64,000 nucleotides of DNA from Marinomonas sp. THO17. Lineage in GTDB: Bacteria > Pseudomonadota > Gammaproteobacteria > Pseudomonadales > Marinomonadaceae. Shown piece by piece: positions 9,806-20,119 of this stretch; within the stretch, counting starts at the first letter, position 1, and each line of letters opens with the position of its first letter. The translations under genes and the position numbers were made by a program. The notes beneath the pieces are model-generated. The model was not told where the DNA came from. It did not search any database and saw only the letters and a list, made by a program, of their open reading frames with translations. Location: positions 748,501 through 812,500 of the forward strand of contig NZ_AP031575.1 of NCBI RefSeq assembly GCF_040436405.1. The letters run 5' to 3'.

Positions 9806-9998
9806 ACAGATTTCCTAATTGATTAGGTGTATTGAGTACGCAAAGAAAATGAAAGGCGCACTCATTCTATCGATATAGTTGCAAATTCTAACATTAATCC
9901 CTATGAAGAGGTTATAGTGAAGCAGTGCTAAACCGCTTACTTAAGGATTTCGACACCAGCAGCACTTCTCAATTCAACAAAACAAAAAGGATAATGCT

Positions 9999-10964
9999 AT
10001 GTCTCATCAAGTATTCGAAGACAACTCTCTCACCATAGGCAATACCCCTTTGGTTCGTTTGAACCGCATTGGTAATGGCAATATTTACGCCAAGTTGGAA
10101 GCACGTAACCCAGCCTTTTCGGTAAAATGTCGCATTGGCGCCAACATGATTTGGGACGCGGAAAAGAAAGGCTTGTTGACTAAGGGCAAATCCATCGTTG
10201 AACCGTCCAGTGGCAACACTGGGATTGCCTTGTGTTTTGTGGCCGCCTCTCGCGGTTACCCTATTACCATCACCATGCCATCCAGTATGAGTTTAGAACG
10301 TCGCCAAGTAATGAAATCCTTAGGGGCCAACATTGTATTGACGGAGCCAGCCAAGGGCATGAAAGGGGCCATTGAAAAAGCACAGGAAATTGCCCAAGAC
10401 GACAAGTTTGTGTTGATGCAGCAATTTGAAAATCCGGCGAATCCAGAAATCCATGAACAAACCACTGGCCCAGAAATCTGGCAAGACACCAACGGAGACA
10501 TTGATGTATTTGTCGCGGGAGTCGGCACAGGCGGTACCATTACTGGCGTCAGTCGCTACATCAAACATACCCAAGGCAAAGCCATTACCAGTGTGGCAGT
10601 AGAACCCACCAGTTCCCCCGTGATCACCCAAACCCTAAATGGCGAAACACCAACCCCTGCGCCACACAAGATTCAAGGCATTGGCGCAGGCTTTGTGCCG
10701 AAAAACCTAGACCTATCTGTGGTCGACTTGGTAGAACAAGTAAGCAACGAAGACGCCATTGCCATGGCCAAACGCTTGATGCGCGAAGAAGGCATTTTAT
10801 GCGGTATTTCTTGTGGGGCCGCGGTGGTTGCCGCAGAACGCTTAAACCAGCAAGCGGCTTATCAAGACAAAAAAATCGTGGTGGTATTGCCTGATTCCGG
10901 CGAGCGTTACTTATCAACCGCCCTGTTTGAAGGCGAATTCAGTGACAATGAGTTAGTGCAATAA
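9999..10964 (+). CDS. cysK: Cysteine synthase A (O-acetylserine sulfhydrylase A)
   Basis: PLP enzyme making cysteine from O-acetylserine and sulfide. The N terminus ([22 protein letters not shown]) and the [16 protein letters not shown] segment are nearly identical to enteric CysK; the internal aldimine lysine is K43. The substrate loop SSGNTG and the phosphate-binding GTGGT loop are present. Length is 321. CysK rather than CysM is called from the [12 protein letters not shown] segment and the long C terminus ending in STALFEGEF. An AAAAAGGATAATGCT leader gives a good Shine-Dalgarno sequence. It is monocistronic, with a strong terminator immediately after. Confidence 0.96.
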   Translation: MSHQVFEDNSLTIGNTPLVRLNRIGNGNIYAKLEARNPAFSVKCRIGANMIWDAEKKGLLTKGKSIVEPSSGNTGIALCFVAASRGYPITITMPSSMSLERRQVMKSLGANIVLTEPAKGMKGAIEKAQEIAQDDKFVLMQQFENPANPEIHEQTTGPEIWQDTNGDIDVFVAGVGTGGTITGVSRYIKHTQGKAITSVAVEPTSSPVITQTLNGETPTPAPHKIQGIGAGFVPKNLDLSVVDLVEQVSNEDAIAMAKRLMREEGILCGISCGAAVVAAERLNQQAAYQDKKIVVVLPDSGERYLSTALFEGEFSDNELVQ

Positions 10965-10984
10965 ACCCATCAATTGCACAACAG

Positions 10985-11022
10985 CAAGCCCCCTGTTTGA
11001 ATCCTTTCAAACAGGGGGCTTG
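10985..11022. terminator. Terminator hairpin after cysK
   Basis: A long, nearly perfect inverted repeat (CAAGCCCCCTGTTTGA / TTCAAACAGGGGGCTTG) with a tiny loop is followed by a weak T-rich tract. It sits between convergent cysK and the amidotransferase gene and can end both. Confidence 0.8.
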
Positions 11023-11045
11023 CCTTTGTTCATGATGTTTAAAAC

Positions 11046-11843
11046 TCAAACTGCGTCACTCTGTTGTGCATAAATCTGCGCCACCACTTCGCCACCATCA
11101 AACACACACAATTCGCCTTCCTGCATTTGTTGCCAGGTTTCATCCTGTGTCAAAGGTTGTGTCGCAATCACGGTAACCACATCTTTGTCTGTGGTCACTT
11201 CTTTGAAATCCACGATGACATCTTCATCAGAAAGACTGGCTTTTTTGAATGGCGCACGACGGGTAATCCAATGCAATTTGGTGGTACAAAAGCAATAGAG
11301 TCGTTGGCCATCCGACAGCATCATGTTAAACACACCGCGCTCTTTTAATTGCGACGCCAATGCAGACAAGGTACAAGCTAGACTTTGCAGATCCGGCTCC
11401 ACCTCGTCAAAACGCTTTTGCAGTTGTTCGATAATCCAACAAAAAGCCCGCTCTGAGTCTGTATTGCCTAATGGATGGGTTTTGTCGATTGCTAATTCGT
11501 GCGCCTTTTCCAATTGTCCATTATGGGCATAAGACCAGGTCTTTCCCCATAACAAGCGGCTAAAAGGGTGGGTATTGAGTAAGCAGACTTGGCCCACATT
11601 GGCCTGACGAATGTGGGTGATAACAATGTCACATTTGAGTGAAGTTTGACTCATCACTTCGGCCATATCGGAATCGGCACTGGGTCTTGGGTCATGAATG
11701 GCCCAGACATCCCCGTCTCGATACATGGCCATACCCCAACCGTCTTTATGGGGACCAGTACGGCCACCACGGGCACGCAAACCCGAAAAACTAAAACAAA
11801 TATCCGTCGGCACGTTGGCACTCATGCCTAACAATTCACACAT
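11046..11843 (-). CDS. Class II glutamine amidotransferase, YafJ type
   Basis: Ntn-hydrolase fold glutaminase-domain protein. The nucleophile is Cys2 directly after the initiator methionine (MCELLGMSANVP). The GGRTGPHKDGWGMAMY and THIRQA motifs and the SYAHNGQL oxyanion-hole region match the YafJ/EgtC-like group. The 265 residues contain only the glutaminase domain with no synthetase partner, so the amide acceptor is unknown. The gene lies 22 bases downstream of the VWA-protein gene on the same strand and probably shares its transcript. Function beyond glutamine hydrolysis is not established. Confidence 0.87.
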   Translation of the reverse strand: MCELLGMSANVPTDICFSFSGLRARGGRTGPHKDGWGMAMYRDGDVWAIHDPRPSADSDMAEVMSQTSLKCDIVITHIRQANVGQVCLLNTHPFSRLLWGKTWSYAHNGQLEKAHELAIDKTHPLGNTDSERAFCWIIEQLQKRFDEVEPDLQSLACTLSALASQLKERGVFNMMLSDGQRLYCFCTTKLHWITRRAPFKKASLSDEDVIVDFKEVTTDKDVVTVIATQPLTQDETWQQMQEGELCVFDGGEVVAQIYAQQSDAV

Positions 11844-11865
11844 CTTGGTTTATCTTCACTCTCTT

Positions 11866-13734
11866 TCAATTATGTTTAGATTTACGGATACGACGATACA
11901 AGATTACGCCACCCGCTATAATGGCAAAACCACCTAGATTTAACGCAGCGTATAACATCCAATCGGTGGACGTCATTTGCTCAGCATCGTCTTCCAACGC
12001 CGCCAGCAAATCTTCGTCAGAGGCAGTTTGCTCCGTGTTTTCCTCGGCAATATTGTCACTCCCCCCTTCTACTTGCTCATCGTCGTCTTCCACCACGGAC
12101 ACCACGGGAGCCACAGCGACCGCCATGGCTTCACGATTTTCCGAGTTGGTTGGCGTCACCAATAAACTCGGCAAACCAGACTGCCCCTCTTGCGACACAT
12201 TGGCCTTCGCCTCTCCATGACGGTCGAGATGCCATTGCGGCGTGGTGTATTCAAAACGTAACCCGGCTTGTGTCACGCCAAGCAATGTTGCTTGCACCAA
12301 TAAATGATCGTCAGGGGAAATCGGCATGACTTTCTCCCAATACCCCTGACCAATTAACGGCATCTCTTCACGACGCTGCGAGCCATCCTGTTCAATGAAT
12401 TCCAACATCACGCTAGAGCGCAACAAATTCAATTTCAAGTTCACAGGTTTGGCGGTTAAGGCCACCATGTCATCACTTGGTGTTGAACCGGAAAAGACAA
12501 TCGCCGGATACAGGGTAAAAAATTGACTGAGCTGACGCTGGAAGGTTTGTCCATCCACCGAGCTAACCAATTCATAATTACCCGGCTCAGAAATACCTTC
12601 CAAACGCACTTTGAATTGGTTGTTGGTCATCTTCAAATCGTAACCTACAATAGGTTCTTTTTGCTCGCCATTCAGGCGATACAAGGTCTGTTCAACCTTC
12701 AACAAGTCCAATATCTGGGGATCTTGTACCAACACTCCGTCTTGGAATAAGCCAATAGAAGAAAAGATGGGTTCATTGACAAAAATTACTGGGGCAATCT
12801 TGGTGGCTTGTGCCCCCAGATCCGTTATCACACGGACGCTGCTTCGAGACAAATCCACATTCTTCACTTGCCAAATACCAGCCATAGGGTCTTGCACACT
12901 GATGAGGGTGTAATGATCTGCTGCCGACACAGCTACTTTTTCTCCTCCCACCAGAGGCAACACAGTATTATCCGGCAAAATCACTTCTGGTTGCTCACCT
13001 TTTTCATGGAACACCACCAAGGTCAGCTCATTAATCGCCTCATCCACCACAAACTGATCCCCTTCAAATGGCAATTCATCAGAGGGTGAGGCTTGTGAGA
13101 ATATGCGCTCAAAGGTGTCCAGCAAATCTTGCGGCACCGCTACTTCGGTGTGGGTGGCGTTGGTTCGCAGCGACAAGTTTTCGAGCAACAATTTGTCTGT
13201 GTAGCCCGTCATGGAAATGGTGTGCAAATGAATATCAAGTGATTCAAGTTGCTGCACTAAATCATTCAGAATACGTTCACGGGAGGCTTTGTTTTCCGCT
13301 TCGTCTAAGCTGATGTCCACCATGCCATCAGTCACGAGAATCCAATGACGATCAAAACCCGGTTCTAAATCACCAGAATCCGGTGTTTCTAACAAGAGTT
13401 TTATAATGGCTTCCAGATCAGTTTTAACGTCTTGTGTAACATAGCTATTGACGTAATTGGCTACCCGCGCTTTGGTTTGTGCATTGACTGGCGCTTCTGG
13501 TACTAACACACGTGGCGCTTCACCAAACAGCCAAATGCCCAAGGTGGCTTTTTCATCCGGAGCAAGATTGGAAATAAGGCGTAACGCCTCTGAGGTCAGT
13601 TTATCCGGGTCACTGATCAACATACTACCAGAGGCATCGACTATCACACGAAATTGCGCGTCAGCATAGACAACAGGCGTTGCTAAGCCCAACCAAACCA
13701 ATAACAACAGAGCACGTATTTTCAACCATTTCAA
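11866..13734 (-). CDS. Exported, membrane-anchored VWA-domain protein
   Basis: 622-residue protein with an N-terminal signal peptide (about residues 1-24, ending VVYA). It has a von Willebrand A domain whose MIDAS motif is D33-A-S35-G-S37, seen as VDASGSM, with the further metal residue in the VTDGMVD segment. The middle portion is beta-rich and Ig-like. An acidic low-complexity stretch follows (about 545-590, VVEDDDEQVEGG). A single C-terminal transmembrane helix (ALNLGGFAIIAGGVILY) ends in a basic cytosolic tail. The topology suggests a periplasmic metal-dependent adhesion or scaffold domain held in the inner membrane. It resembles the uncharacterised gammaproteobacterial TIGR03503 group, from memory only. 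Confidence 0.75.
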   Translation of the reverse strand: MKWLKIRALLLLVWLGLATPVVYADAQFRVIVDASGSMLISDPDKLTSEALRLISNLAPDEKATLGIWLFGEAPRVLVPEAPVNAQTKARVANYVNSYVTQDVKTDLEAIIKLLLETPDSGDLEPGFDRHWILVTDGMVDISLDEAENKASRERILNDLVQQLESLDIHLHTISMTGYTDKLLLENLSLRTNATHTEVAVPQDLLDTFERIFSQASPSDELPFEGDQFVVDEAINELTLVVFHEKGEQPEVILPDNTVLPLVGGEKVAVSAADHYTLISVQDPMAGIWQVKNVDLSRSSVRVITDLGAQATKIAPVIFVNEPIFSSIGLFQDGVLVQDPQILDLLKVEQTLYRLNGEQKEPIVGYDLKMTNNQFKVRLEGISEPGNYELVSSVDGQTFQRQLSQFFTLYPAIVFSGSTPSDDMVALTAKPVNLKLNLLRSSVMLEFIEQDGSQRREEMPLIGQGYWEKVMPISPDDHLLVQATLLGVTQAGLRFEYTTPQWHLDRHGEAKANVSQEGQSGLPSLLVTPTNSENREAMAVAVAPVVSVVEDDDEQVEGGSDNIAEENTEQTASDEDLLAALEDDAEQMTSTDWMLYAALNLGGFAIIAGGVILYRRIRKSKHN

Positions 13735-13783
13735 AACGCTGAACTCCTTTAATCACACTGCTGTCATCGAACCATATGGTGGC

Positions 13784-14263
13784 CTAACTCAAGTCATAAG
13801 GCTCCGGCATACCGTGCACCCATTTGATAATATGAGTGTCCCAGTCTTCTTCATCTACCGTATTTTCATTAACAGCATAGTGTTGAACAGTCAGCCCCTG
13901 ACGGAGCATTTCTTTGTTGCTACCGACACGCAAAGGATGCCAGTTAGGCAACTCCTTGGTTTCATGCAACACACGATAACTGCATGTGTCTGGCAGCCAG
14001 TGAAACTCATCAATCTGATCTGGTGTCAGCGTAATACAACTTGGCACAATAGTCTGTCTTGTTTCGTAAACCTTGCACTGACAACTACTTACATTCAACT
14101 GATGACACGAAAGATTAGTGTAATATACTTCTTCCGTGTCTTCGTCCTGCAACTTTTGCAAACAGCATTTGCCACACCCATCGCAAATGGATTCCCATTG
14201 CTCAGAAGACATTTTTTCCAACGGCACTGTCTTCCAAAAAGGCTCGTAACGCTTTGCGATCAT
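13784..14263 (-). CDS. ycgN: YcgN family cysteine-cluster protein
   Basis: Small UPF0260 protein of the YkgJ zinc/iron-binding cysteine cluster superfamily. The CDGCGKCC motif near residue 29, CHQLNVSSCQCKVY and the later PSCITL and CSYRVL cysteines form the cluster. Length (159) is normal for YcgN. The start lies 2 bases after the ycgL stop, so it is translationally linked; the ycgL-ycgN pairing is conserved in gammaproteobacteria. Molecular function is unknown. Confidence 0.9.
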   Translation of the reverse strand: MIAKRYEPFWKTVPLEKMSSEQWESICDGCGKCCLQKLQDEDTEEVYYTNLSCHQLNVSSCQCKVYETRQTIVPSCITLTPDQIDEFHWLPDTCSYRVLHETKELPNWHPLRVGSNKEMLRQGLTVQHYAVNENTVDEEDWDTHIIKWVHGMPEPYDLS

Positions 14264-14265
14264 AA

Positions 14266-14559
14266 CTAGTAAACAGCCTCAGTCGGCGTTTTGTATAGAT
14301 CCAACAAGTAATCGTCTTTCGCAGGAGGCAATTGCAAATAAAAGCCTTGCTCACGAATGGCATCAATGACAGTTTGTGCCTCGGCGCGAGCCAATTTCTT
14401 TTCAGGTGTTAACAGCATGGTCATGGCGCTGATGCCTTTGCCAAAGCGCACCATTAAATCCTCAGGCACTTTTGACAAACCGCTTGCCTTCTCTACGTAA
14501 ATATACATTTCATCGCGCTTTGAGGAGCGAAATATTTCAATAATTAATGGCTCTTTCAT
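14266..14559 (-). CDS. ycgL: YcgL domain protein
   Basis: 97-residue member of the YcgL family (UPF0745), a small alpha/beta fold of unknown function. The body reads [17 protein letters not shown], then [10 protein letters not shown] and GFYLQLPP, matching the family. The ATG at 14559 is preferred because it begins at the conserved [12 protein letters not shown] longer frame from a TTG at 14589 would overlap the rnd stop. It lies 26 bases after rnd and 2 bases before ycgN, as in other gammaproteobacteria where rnd, ycgL and ycgN are neighbours. Confidence 0.9.
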   Translation of the reverse strand: MKEPLIIEIFRSSKRDEMYIYVEKASGLSKVPEDLMVRFGKGISAMTMLLTPEKKLARAEAQTVIDAIREQGFYLQLPPAKDDYLLDLYKTPTEAVY

Positions 14560-14585
14560 GATTTTCTCTTGGTTGCTTAGGCAAC

Positions 14586-15731
14586 TCAATTGGCATTTTT
14601 AAACTTTTCTAAAATGGGCTTCACAATGACGTCTTGTCGCCAACCTGTCATGGCTGGATTCTGCCAATCCATAGCAGAACCATCAAACAAATGACGCACT
14701 ATGGGATCCAGCAACTTACGCTTCATCATGGCTTCAGGGGCGATGCCTAAGGTCTCTGCACGACCTCTCACGTAGGCTTTTACCGCTTTGGTCAATTCCC
14801 CAGCCTGTGAAGGCAAAGGGGCTTCCAAAGCTTGCTGAAACTCATCCGTTGATAACTGTTTGACGATGGCCACCTTCTCCAGAATAGTATCACCGTACAA
14901 TCGTTGCTGACGGCCCGTCATCTCTTCCGCATTGGACATGGCTTTGTGGTGCGTCGGCATGCTTTTCGCCAAAGCCCACAAGGTGCGATCTTTCAAAATC
15001 TGACCTTTTGGCACGTTTTCTTGTCGAGCTTGCTCATCACGCCAGATAAACAACAAACGTAACAGTGTCAAACTTTGTGGTGAGAGACGCCAAGCTGTCT
15101 TGACGCCTTGCCAGTTTTGCTCAGGATCGGCATTGAGCTGGAACTGCCATTTTAAAGATTCACAATCTTCCATGACCCATTCAAGCATTTTCTTGTCTTG
15201 CAAACGCGCCACTTGCAGCGGATAGACTTTGGCTAAATACACCACATCCAATGCGGCGTAGCGTTTTTGAGCATCGGTAAGCGGTCGCTGCGTCCAATCC
15301 GAGCGCGTCTCATCTTTGGCCACTTCAATGCGCAAGTATTCGTGAATCAGCTTCACATAACTTAATGACCATTGTGCACTGACATAAGCTTCCCCCACTT
15401 GCGTATCGTAGAAGGGGCTCGGCAAGACACCCAACAAACGATCAAACACGTCCAAATCTTCAGAGCAGGCATGAAACACCTTCATCACCGACGGGTTTAC
15501 CATCAAGGCTTTCAATGGTGACCAATCGTCTATACCCAGCGGATCGATCAGTACCGCTTTCTCCCCTTCGCTGATTTGAATCAAACCTGTGATAGGGAAA
15601 TAGGTGGTACGGCGAATGAATTCCGTGTCCACAGCAATAACAGGCAATTGCGCCCAATAGTCACACCAACTGGCCAAGGAGACATTATCCTCAACCCAAA
15701 CAATATTTAATGTCTCTTCGAGATCATTCAT
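14586..15731 (-). CDS. rnd: Ribonuclease D
   Basis: 3'-5' exoribonuclease that trims tRNA precursors and other small RNAs. The N-terminal DEDD exonuclease domain shows [11 protein letters not shown] (motif I), [12 protein letters not shown] (motif II) and the motif [16 protein letters not shown]. The C-terminal part holds two HRDC domains (about residues 205-290 and 300-380). Length of 381 matches E. coli RNase D. The ATG lies one base after the recR stop. A tRNA array lies elsewhere in the window, but there is no specific link. Confidence 0.95.
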   Translation of the reverse strand: MNDLEETLNIVWVEDNVSLASWCDYWAQLPVIAVDTEFIRRTTYFPITGLIQISEGEKAVLIDPLGIDDWSPLKALMVNPSVMKVFHACSEDLDVFDRLLGVLPSPFYDTQVGEAYVSAQWSLSYVKLIHEYLRIEVAKDETRSDWTQRPLTDAQKRYAALDVVYLAKVYPLQVARLQDKKMLEWVMEDCESLKWQFQLNADPEQNWQGVKTAWRLSPQSLTLLRLLFIWRDEQARQENVPKGQILKDRTLWALAKSMPTHHKAMSNAEEMTGRQQRLYGDTILEKVAIVKQLSTDEFQQALEAPLPSQAGELTKAVKAYVRGRAETLGIAPEAMMKRKLLDPIVRHLFDGSAMDWQNPAMTGWRQDVIVKPILEKFKNAN

Positions 15732-15732
15732 T

Positions 15733-16326
15733 TTAGAGTGTCTTCCGTCCCTCTAACGCTAACGCCAGAGTATTGCCATCAACGTATTCCAGCTCGCCGC
15801 CCATTGGCACCCCATGAGCAATACGACTGACGTTAATGTTCAATGCTTTTAATTTCTCGGCGATGTAATGACAAGTCGCCTCACCTTCTACCGTCGAGTT
15901 GGTGGCAATAATGGCTTCTTCCACCTGATTTTTCACCACCAAGTCTTCAAGACGGTCTAAACCTAATTCTTCTGGGCCAATACCATCAATGGGGGACAAA
16001 TGTCCGAGCAGCACAAAGTAACGCCCCCGATAGGCTCCCGCGGATTCAATGGCGACCACATCAGCAGGGGTTTCAACAATACACAAGCGTGTCGCATCAC
16101 GCTCTGAGTCTTGACAGATTTCGCACTCTGACTCTTCCGTCAAAGTACGACAACTGCTACAACGCCCTACTTTGTCCAAAGCATCACGAAGTGCTAGCGC
16201 AAGCTTGTCGGCGCCTTGATGATCACGCTCTAAAAGATACAAGGCCATTTTCTGTGCCGAACGCGGGCCGACACCGGGCAAACAGCGCAAGGACTCAATC
16301 AATTGTGAAATCAGCGGACTAAACAA
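15733..16326 (-). CDS. recR: Recombination mediator RecR
   Basis: Zinc-finger/Toprim protein that acts with RecF and RecO to load RecA at gaps. It has the helix-hairpin-helix ([15 protein letters not shown]), a four-cysteine zinc finger (CSSCRTL...CEIC), the Toprim domain ([14 protein letters not shown]) and a Walker-B-like region. The 197 residues match the family. The start codon is TTG at 16326, supported by a TAGGAG Shine-Dalgarno sequence 8 bases upstream and by alignment of the first residues with the usual SPLL. It follows ybaB by 11 bases and is part of the conserved dnaX-ybaB-recR operon. Confidence 0.96.
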   Translation of the reverse strand: MFSPLISQLIESLRCLPGVGPRSAQKMALYLLERDHQGADKLALALRDALDKVGRCSSCRTLTEESECEICQDSERDATRLCIVETPADVVAIESAGAYRGRYFVLLGHLSPIDGIGPEELGLDRLEDLVVKNQVEEAIIATNSTVEGEATCHYIAEKLKALNINVSRIAHGVPMGGELEYVDGNTLALALEGRKTL

Positions 16327-16337
16327 GATGTCGGCTC

Positions 16338-16664
16338 CTAGAAAGGCATTTTGAAACCGGGTGGTAGAGACATACCTGCGGTTGCCGCTTCCATTTTTTC
16401 TTTCTGATTTTGCTCTATGTTGCGTACCGCATCGTTGACGGCTGCGGCAATCAGGTCTTCCAACATTTCTTTGTCGTCCTCAAACAAAGAGTCATCAATG
16501 GACACGCGCTTCACATCGTGACGGCCTGTCATCACTACTTTCACCAGACCCGCACCCGCTTGGCCTTCTACTTCCATGTTGGCAATTTCTTCTTGGGCCT
16601 TTTGCATGTTTTCCTGCATTTTCTGCGCTTGGCGCATCATGTTACCCATTCCACCTTTAAACAT
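16338..16664 (-). CDS. ybaB: YbaB/EbfC nucleoid-associated protein
   Basis: DNA-binding dimeric protein of the YbaB/EbfC family, 108 residues. The N-terminal coiled-coil ([22 protein letters not shown]), the conserved GLVKVVMTG segment and the C-terminal glycine/proline-rich tail ([12 protein letters not shown]) are diagnostic. It is encoded 15 bases after dnaX and 11 bases before recR, the usual order. Confidence 0.96.
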   Translation of the reverse strand: MFKGGMGNMMRQAQKMQENMQKAQEEIANMEVEGQAGAGLVKVVMTGRHDVKRVSIDDSLFEDDKEMLEDLIAAAVNDAVRNIEQNQKEKMEAATAGMSLPPGFKMPF

Positions 16665-16679
16665 AGTTTTGTCTCCAAA

Positions 16680-18899
16680 TTAAGCTTTAACTTTTACCGA
16701 ATCATAGACCAATTGTGCGCCCATCGCGGACGATAAGGCTTGCACAACTGGATGTGAATTCAAATGTTCAATTGCCACCTGTAGGGCTTCTGCCCGCTTA
16801 CTGGCGGCAAATTCTTCTGCGGTTACCCCTTCGGTATCCTCCACAGTATCAATTATCAAAGGCACTGGCATGGCAAAAAAATCACTCAGCGCCTGTTGAA
16901 TTTGTTCATAACGAACTTGGTTCAGCATGTGGCCATATTCCAATGGCACCTGCAAACGAATACCCTGATCACTGGCGTCCACCATACTGGAATTCATTAA
17001 GATGTTTTGCACCAAGCCTGTTAAAGGCAAACGTGGCGCCACCAGCCACCAGGTTTGCATGGTCAGCTCATTATAATGATTCAAGGGCGGCAATGGCATA
17101 GCCAAAGCGGGTTGCGCTATGGTGTCTGGCACTTGTGCTAAAGGCGAATCCGCCGCTTGTTCTCTCTCATCTTGTGTGGCGTTTGCTTCCGTTTCAGTTA
17201 CCAGAGCCTCAACCAAATCCGCCGCGGGATTAAACGGATCTTCCACATCAGCAATGGCACGTTCTTCCGCTTCTTCTTCGTCTTCTTCCTCATCCTCGTC
17301 GACCACGTGATTCAAACTGTGTGATGTTTCCAATAAGGATTCAACTCGAGCAGAAGTGACTGGCTCTTGCTGAGCCTCTTGTGCTTTCGTTGCGGATACA
17401 CTTGTTTCAGGGACGATTGTTTCAGGGACGATTATTTCAGGGGTAGAGGCCTCAGGGACATGAGCAGGCTCAGCCGATACTTCTTCTTCGGTTACCGCTA
17501 AAGGCTCTTTTTCAGCGGAAGGCTCTTCTTCGGCTGACGGCTCCCAAGGTGGACGCTCGGCGTCAGGCTGAGTCTTGTTTGAGACAATCTCTGATTGACT
17601 GTCCTTTATTTGAGTCTCTTCAGGAGCCGCTTTTACTGATGCAAGTGGTGTAGATACAGCGGACTCAGGTGTAACCGAGGCTGACCTTATCGTCGCTGAA
17701 CTCAACTCAGTTTCGTCAGGTGTTTTTTTTTCTGCCGTGATGTTTTCTGCTGCGATGCTTTCTGCAGCAAAAGTTTCTGTAGGCGGTGCCTCATGACTCA
17801 CCGTCATAGGTGGCGCAGGGCGAAAGGCAATCAAGCGCAACATCAACATTTCAAATCCCGCACGAGCAGAATATGCCAAATGCAGGTCACGGCGACCAAT
17901 CAGCAAGCTTTGATACATCACCTGAATTTCTTCCGGATGAATGCTTTGCGCCAAGTGTTGAATGCGCGCCAAATCGCCAACTTGATCTGCTAAGGCACCC
18001 GGTACTTGCTGCTCAATCGCCACACGATGTAAGGAATCCAACAAGCTGCCACAAATGGCAGAAAAATCCGGTTGATAATCGGCCAAAGCTTCTATACGTG
18101 ATAACACCTGAGCGGCATTTTTTGCGGCAACTGACGCCAATAAATCCAGTATTTGCGCCTGATTCACCAAGCCCAACATGGCAGTCACACCAGCCTCTGA
18201 AATGCCACCGTCACCAAACGCAATGGCCTGATCCGTTAAACTTAAGGCATCACGCATACTGCCATTGGCTGCTTGGCCTATTTGCCAAAGTGCAGGCTGA
18301 TCAAAGGAGATTTGTTCACTGGTCAATACCGTTTGCAAATAATCTACCACGCGCTGTGGTGACATATTCTTCAAGTTAAACTGCAAACAGCGTGACAGAA
18401 TGGTCACTGGAAGCTTTTGTGGATCCGTGGTGGCAAGCAAAAATTTCACATGTTCGGGTGGCTCTTCCAAGGTCTTCAATAAAGCGTTGAAAGAATGAGT
18501 AGACAACATGTGCACCTCGTCTATCAGATAGACTTTAAAGCGCCCACGGGTTGGTGCATATTGAACATTTTCTAATAGCTCACGAGTGTCTTCGACTTTA
18601 GTTCGAGACGCCGCATCCACTTCGATCAAGTCAACAAAGCGACCTTCAGCAATTTCTCGACAACTGTCACAGCTTCCGCAAGGCTCGGGTGAAATACCAT
18701 TGGTCTCACAGTTTAAGCACTTTGCGAAGATACGAGCAATGGTAGTTTTGCCCACACCACGCGTACCCGTAAACAAATAAGCATGGTGCAAACGCTGCTG
18801 TCGCAAAGCGTTCACCAAAGCTTGAAGAACATGGTCTTGCCCCGCCATTTCAAGGAAGGTCTGGGGGCGCCACTTACGTGCTAAAACTTGATAACTCAT
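16680..18899 (-). CDS. dnaX: DNA polymerase III subunits tau and gamma
   Basis: Clamp-loader ATPase of the replisome. Walker A is GTRGVGKT (residues 45-52). Four zinc-binding cysteines (CLNCETNG, CGSCDSC), the Walker B LIDEVHML and the SRC sensor motif (ILSRCLQFN) define domains I-III, up to about residue 370. A long acidic, glutamate/proline/threonine-rich linker (about 375-600) leads to the C-terminal tau domain V that binds the polymerase core. The full-length product is 739 residues. The linker begins with an A9 run that could give a gamma-like short form (see 17723). First gene of the dnaX-ybaB-recR-rnd block. Confidence 0.96.
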   Translation of the reverse strand: MSYQVLARKWRPQTFLEMAGQDHVLQALVNALRQQRLHHAYLFTGTRGVGKTTIARIFAKCLNCETNGISPEPCGSCDSCREIAEGRFVDLIEVDAASRTKVEDTRELLENVQYAPTRGRFKVYLIDEVHMLSTHSFNALLKTLEEPPEHVKFLLATTDPQKLPVTILSRCLQFNLKNMSPQRVVDYLQTVLTSEQISFDQPALWQIGQAANGSMRDALSLTDQAIAFGDGGISEAGVTAMLGLVNQAQILDLLASVAAKNAAQVLSRIEALADYQPDFSAICGSLLDSLHRVAIEQQVPGALADQVGDLARIQHLAQSIHPEEIQVMYQSLLIGRRDLHLAYSARAGFEMLMLRLIAFRPAPPMTVSHEAPPTETFAAESIAAENITAEKKTPDETELSSATIRSASVTPESAVSTPLASVKAAPEETQIKDSQSEIVSNKTQPDAERPPWEPSAEEEPSAEKEPLAVTEEEVSAEPAHVPEASTPEIIVPETIVPETSVSATKAQEAQQEPVTSARVESLLETSHSLNHVVDEDEEEDEEEAEERAIADVEDPFNPAADLVEALVTETEANATQDEREQAADSPLAQVPDTIAQPALAMPLPPLNHYNELTMQTWWLVAPRLPLTGLVQNILMNSSMVDASDQGIRLQVPLEYGHMLNQVRYEQIQQALSDFFAMPVPLIIDTVEDTEGVTAEEFAASKRAEALQVAIEHLNSHPVVQALSSAMGAQLVYDSVKVKA
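17723..17731 (-). promoter_or_regulatory. A9 slippery run in dnaX, candidate gamma frameshift site
   Basis: On the coding strand, codons 390-392 and the next base form GAA AAA AAA A, a run of nine adenines. In the -1 frame the following codons are AAC ACC TGA, so a slip of one base back, or one extra A added by RNA polymerase, ends the protein at about 394 residues. This falls just after the clamp-loader domains, as in E. coli gamma (431 residues). No strong downstream stem-loop was seen, so transcriptional slippage is at least as likely as ribosomal frameshifting. Confidence 0.65.
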
Positions 18900-19070
18900 T
18901 TTGAATTCTGGCTATTAGAAAGCGATTTTTCATTGTACGGCAGTCAACGCCATTGGGAAACCACTGAAACGCGAAAGAAAGCTCGGATGAGTATTTTTCA
19001 TTCGCTTAACTTTGCTTAAATATCAATTGTTTGCAGTAAAGATGATACGAATAGGTGGTTCTTTAAACAA

Positions 19071-19095
19071 AAGGCCTACCGAATCAGTAAGCCTT
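19071..19095 (-). terminator. Terminator after trhO
   Basis: On the minus strand an AAGGCTTAC / GTAGGCCTT stem (one wobble) with a 7-base loop is followed by TTGTTT. It lies about 20 bases beyond the trhO stop. Confidence 0.65.
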
Positions 19096-19117
19096 GAGTA
19101 AACAACAAACGTGATAT

Positions 19118-20119
19118 TTAAGCATTTGCCTGCTTGGCAGCACGAACCTTACGTTGACGCTCTTTTTCTGCCACCTTTTCCTGACGATGCTTTTCTACCG
19201 CATCCAATACATCGGCCCCTATGTGCTCTTCACCACGCTGACGAGCCAATTGCACTTGGCGCTCACGCTCTATAAAACGCTGACGTTGTTCATCTGTGTA
19301 CTTATCAAAACAATGTACACAACTGACGCCTTGCTGATAACGCTCATCTTGCTTCTCTTCTTCGGTAATCGGCATACGACAAGCGTGACATTGATCGTAC
19401 TCACCCTTCTCTAGATCGTGATTGACCGACACACGATTATCAAAAACGAAACACTCACCTTCCCACATGGTGTCTTCTTTTGGCACTTCTTCTAGATACT
19501 TAAGAATGCCACCTTCCAAGTGATACACCTCTTCAAAACCTTGCTCCAACATATAGGCCGTGGATTTCTCACAACGAATTCCACCGGTACAGAACATGGC
19601 CACTTTTTTCTGCTTTTTGGGATCCATGTTTTCAGCGACATAAGCAGGAAACTCACGAAAAGTTTCGGTTTTAGGATTGACCGCATTTTTAAAGGTACCG
19701 ATTTGCACTTCGTAATCGTTACGCGTATCCACCAAAACCACATCAGGGTCTGAAATCAACTCATTCCAATCTTGTGGCTTCACATAAGTCCCCACCACAC
19801 GCTTGGGGTCAATGCCCTCTACGCCCATGGTAACGATTTCTTTTTTCAGTTTTACCTTGGTACGGTAAAACGGCATGTCTTGGTCGTAAGACTCTTTATA
19901 CACAATATTTTCCAAGCCGGGTTGTTGGTCCAACCAAGCCAGCATGGCATCAATGCCTTCACGACTGCCAGCAACAGTGCCATTAATACCTTCGCTGGCC
20001 AACAGCAAGGTACCACGCACGGCATTGTCTTCTAAGACACTCAATAAAGGTTCACGAAGGGATTCGTAATGGGGAAGTTCAACGAATTTATAAAGGGCAC
20101 AAACGACTATGTTTGACAT
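19118..20119 (-). CDS. trhO: tRNA uridine-34 hydroxylase, rhodanese-domain TrhO
   Basis: Formerly UPF0176/YceA. It hydroxylates U34 of certain tRNAs using molecular oxygen on the way to 5-methoxy- or 5-carboxymethoxyuridine. Residues 1-90 form the acylphosphatase-like N-terminal domain ([14 protein letters not shown]). The central rhodanese domain has [14 protein letters not shown] and the active-site loop with C177 in [13 protein letters not shown]-terminal zinc-binding segment ([16 protein letters not shown]) and a long basic, glutamine/arginine-rich tail follow. Length is 333. It is monocistronic. Confidence 0.93.
   Translation of the reverse strand: MSNIVVCALYKFVELPHYESLREPLLSVLEDNAVRGTLLLASEGINGTVAGSREGIDAMLAWLDQQPGLENIVYKESYDQDMPFYRTKVKLKKEIVTMGVEGIDPKRVVGTYVKPQDWNELISDPDVVLVDTRNDYEVQIGTFKNAVNPKTETFREFPAYVAENMDPKKQKKVAMFCTGGIRCEKSTAYMLEQGFEEVYHLEGGILKYLEEVPKEDTMWEGECFVFDNRVSVNHDLEKGEYDQCHACRMPITEEEKQDERYQQGVSCVHCFDKYTDEQRQRFIERERQVQLARQRGEEHIGADVLDAVEKHRQEKVAEKERQRKVRAAKQANA

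Noticed and set aside
18900-19117. SRP RNA (ffs) near dnaX, as in some gammaproteobacteria
   Set aside because: The conserved domain IV sequence (GGTCAGGnCCGGAAGGAAGCA) was not found in this gap on either strand.
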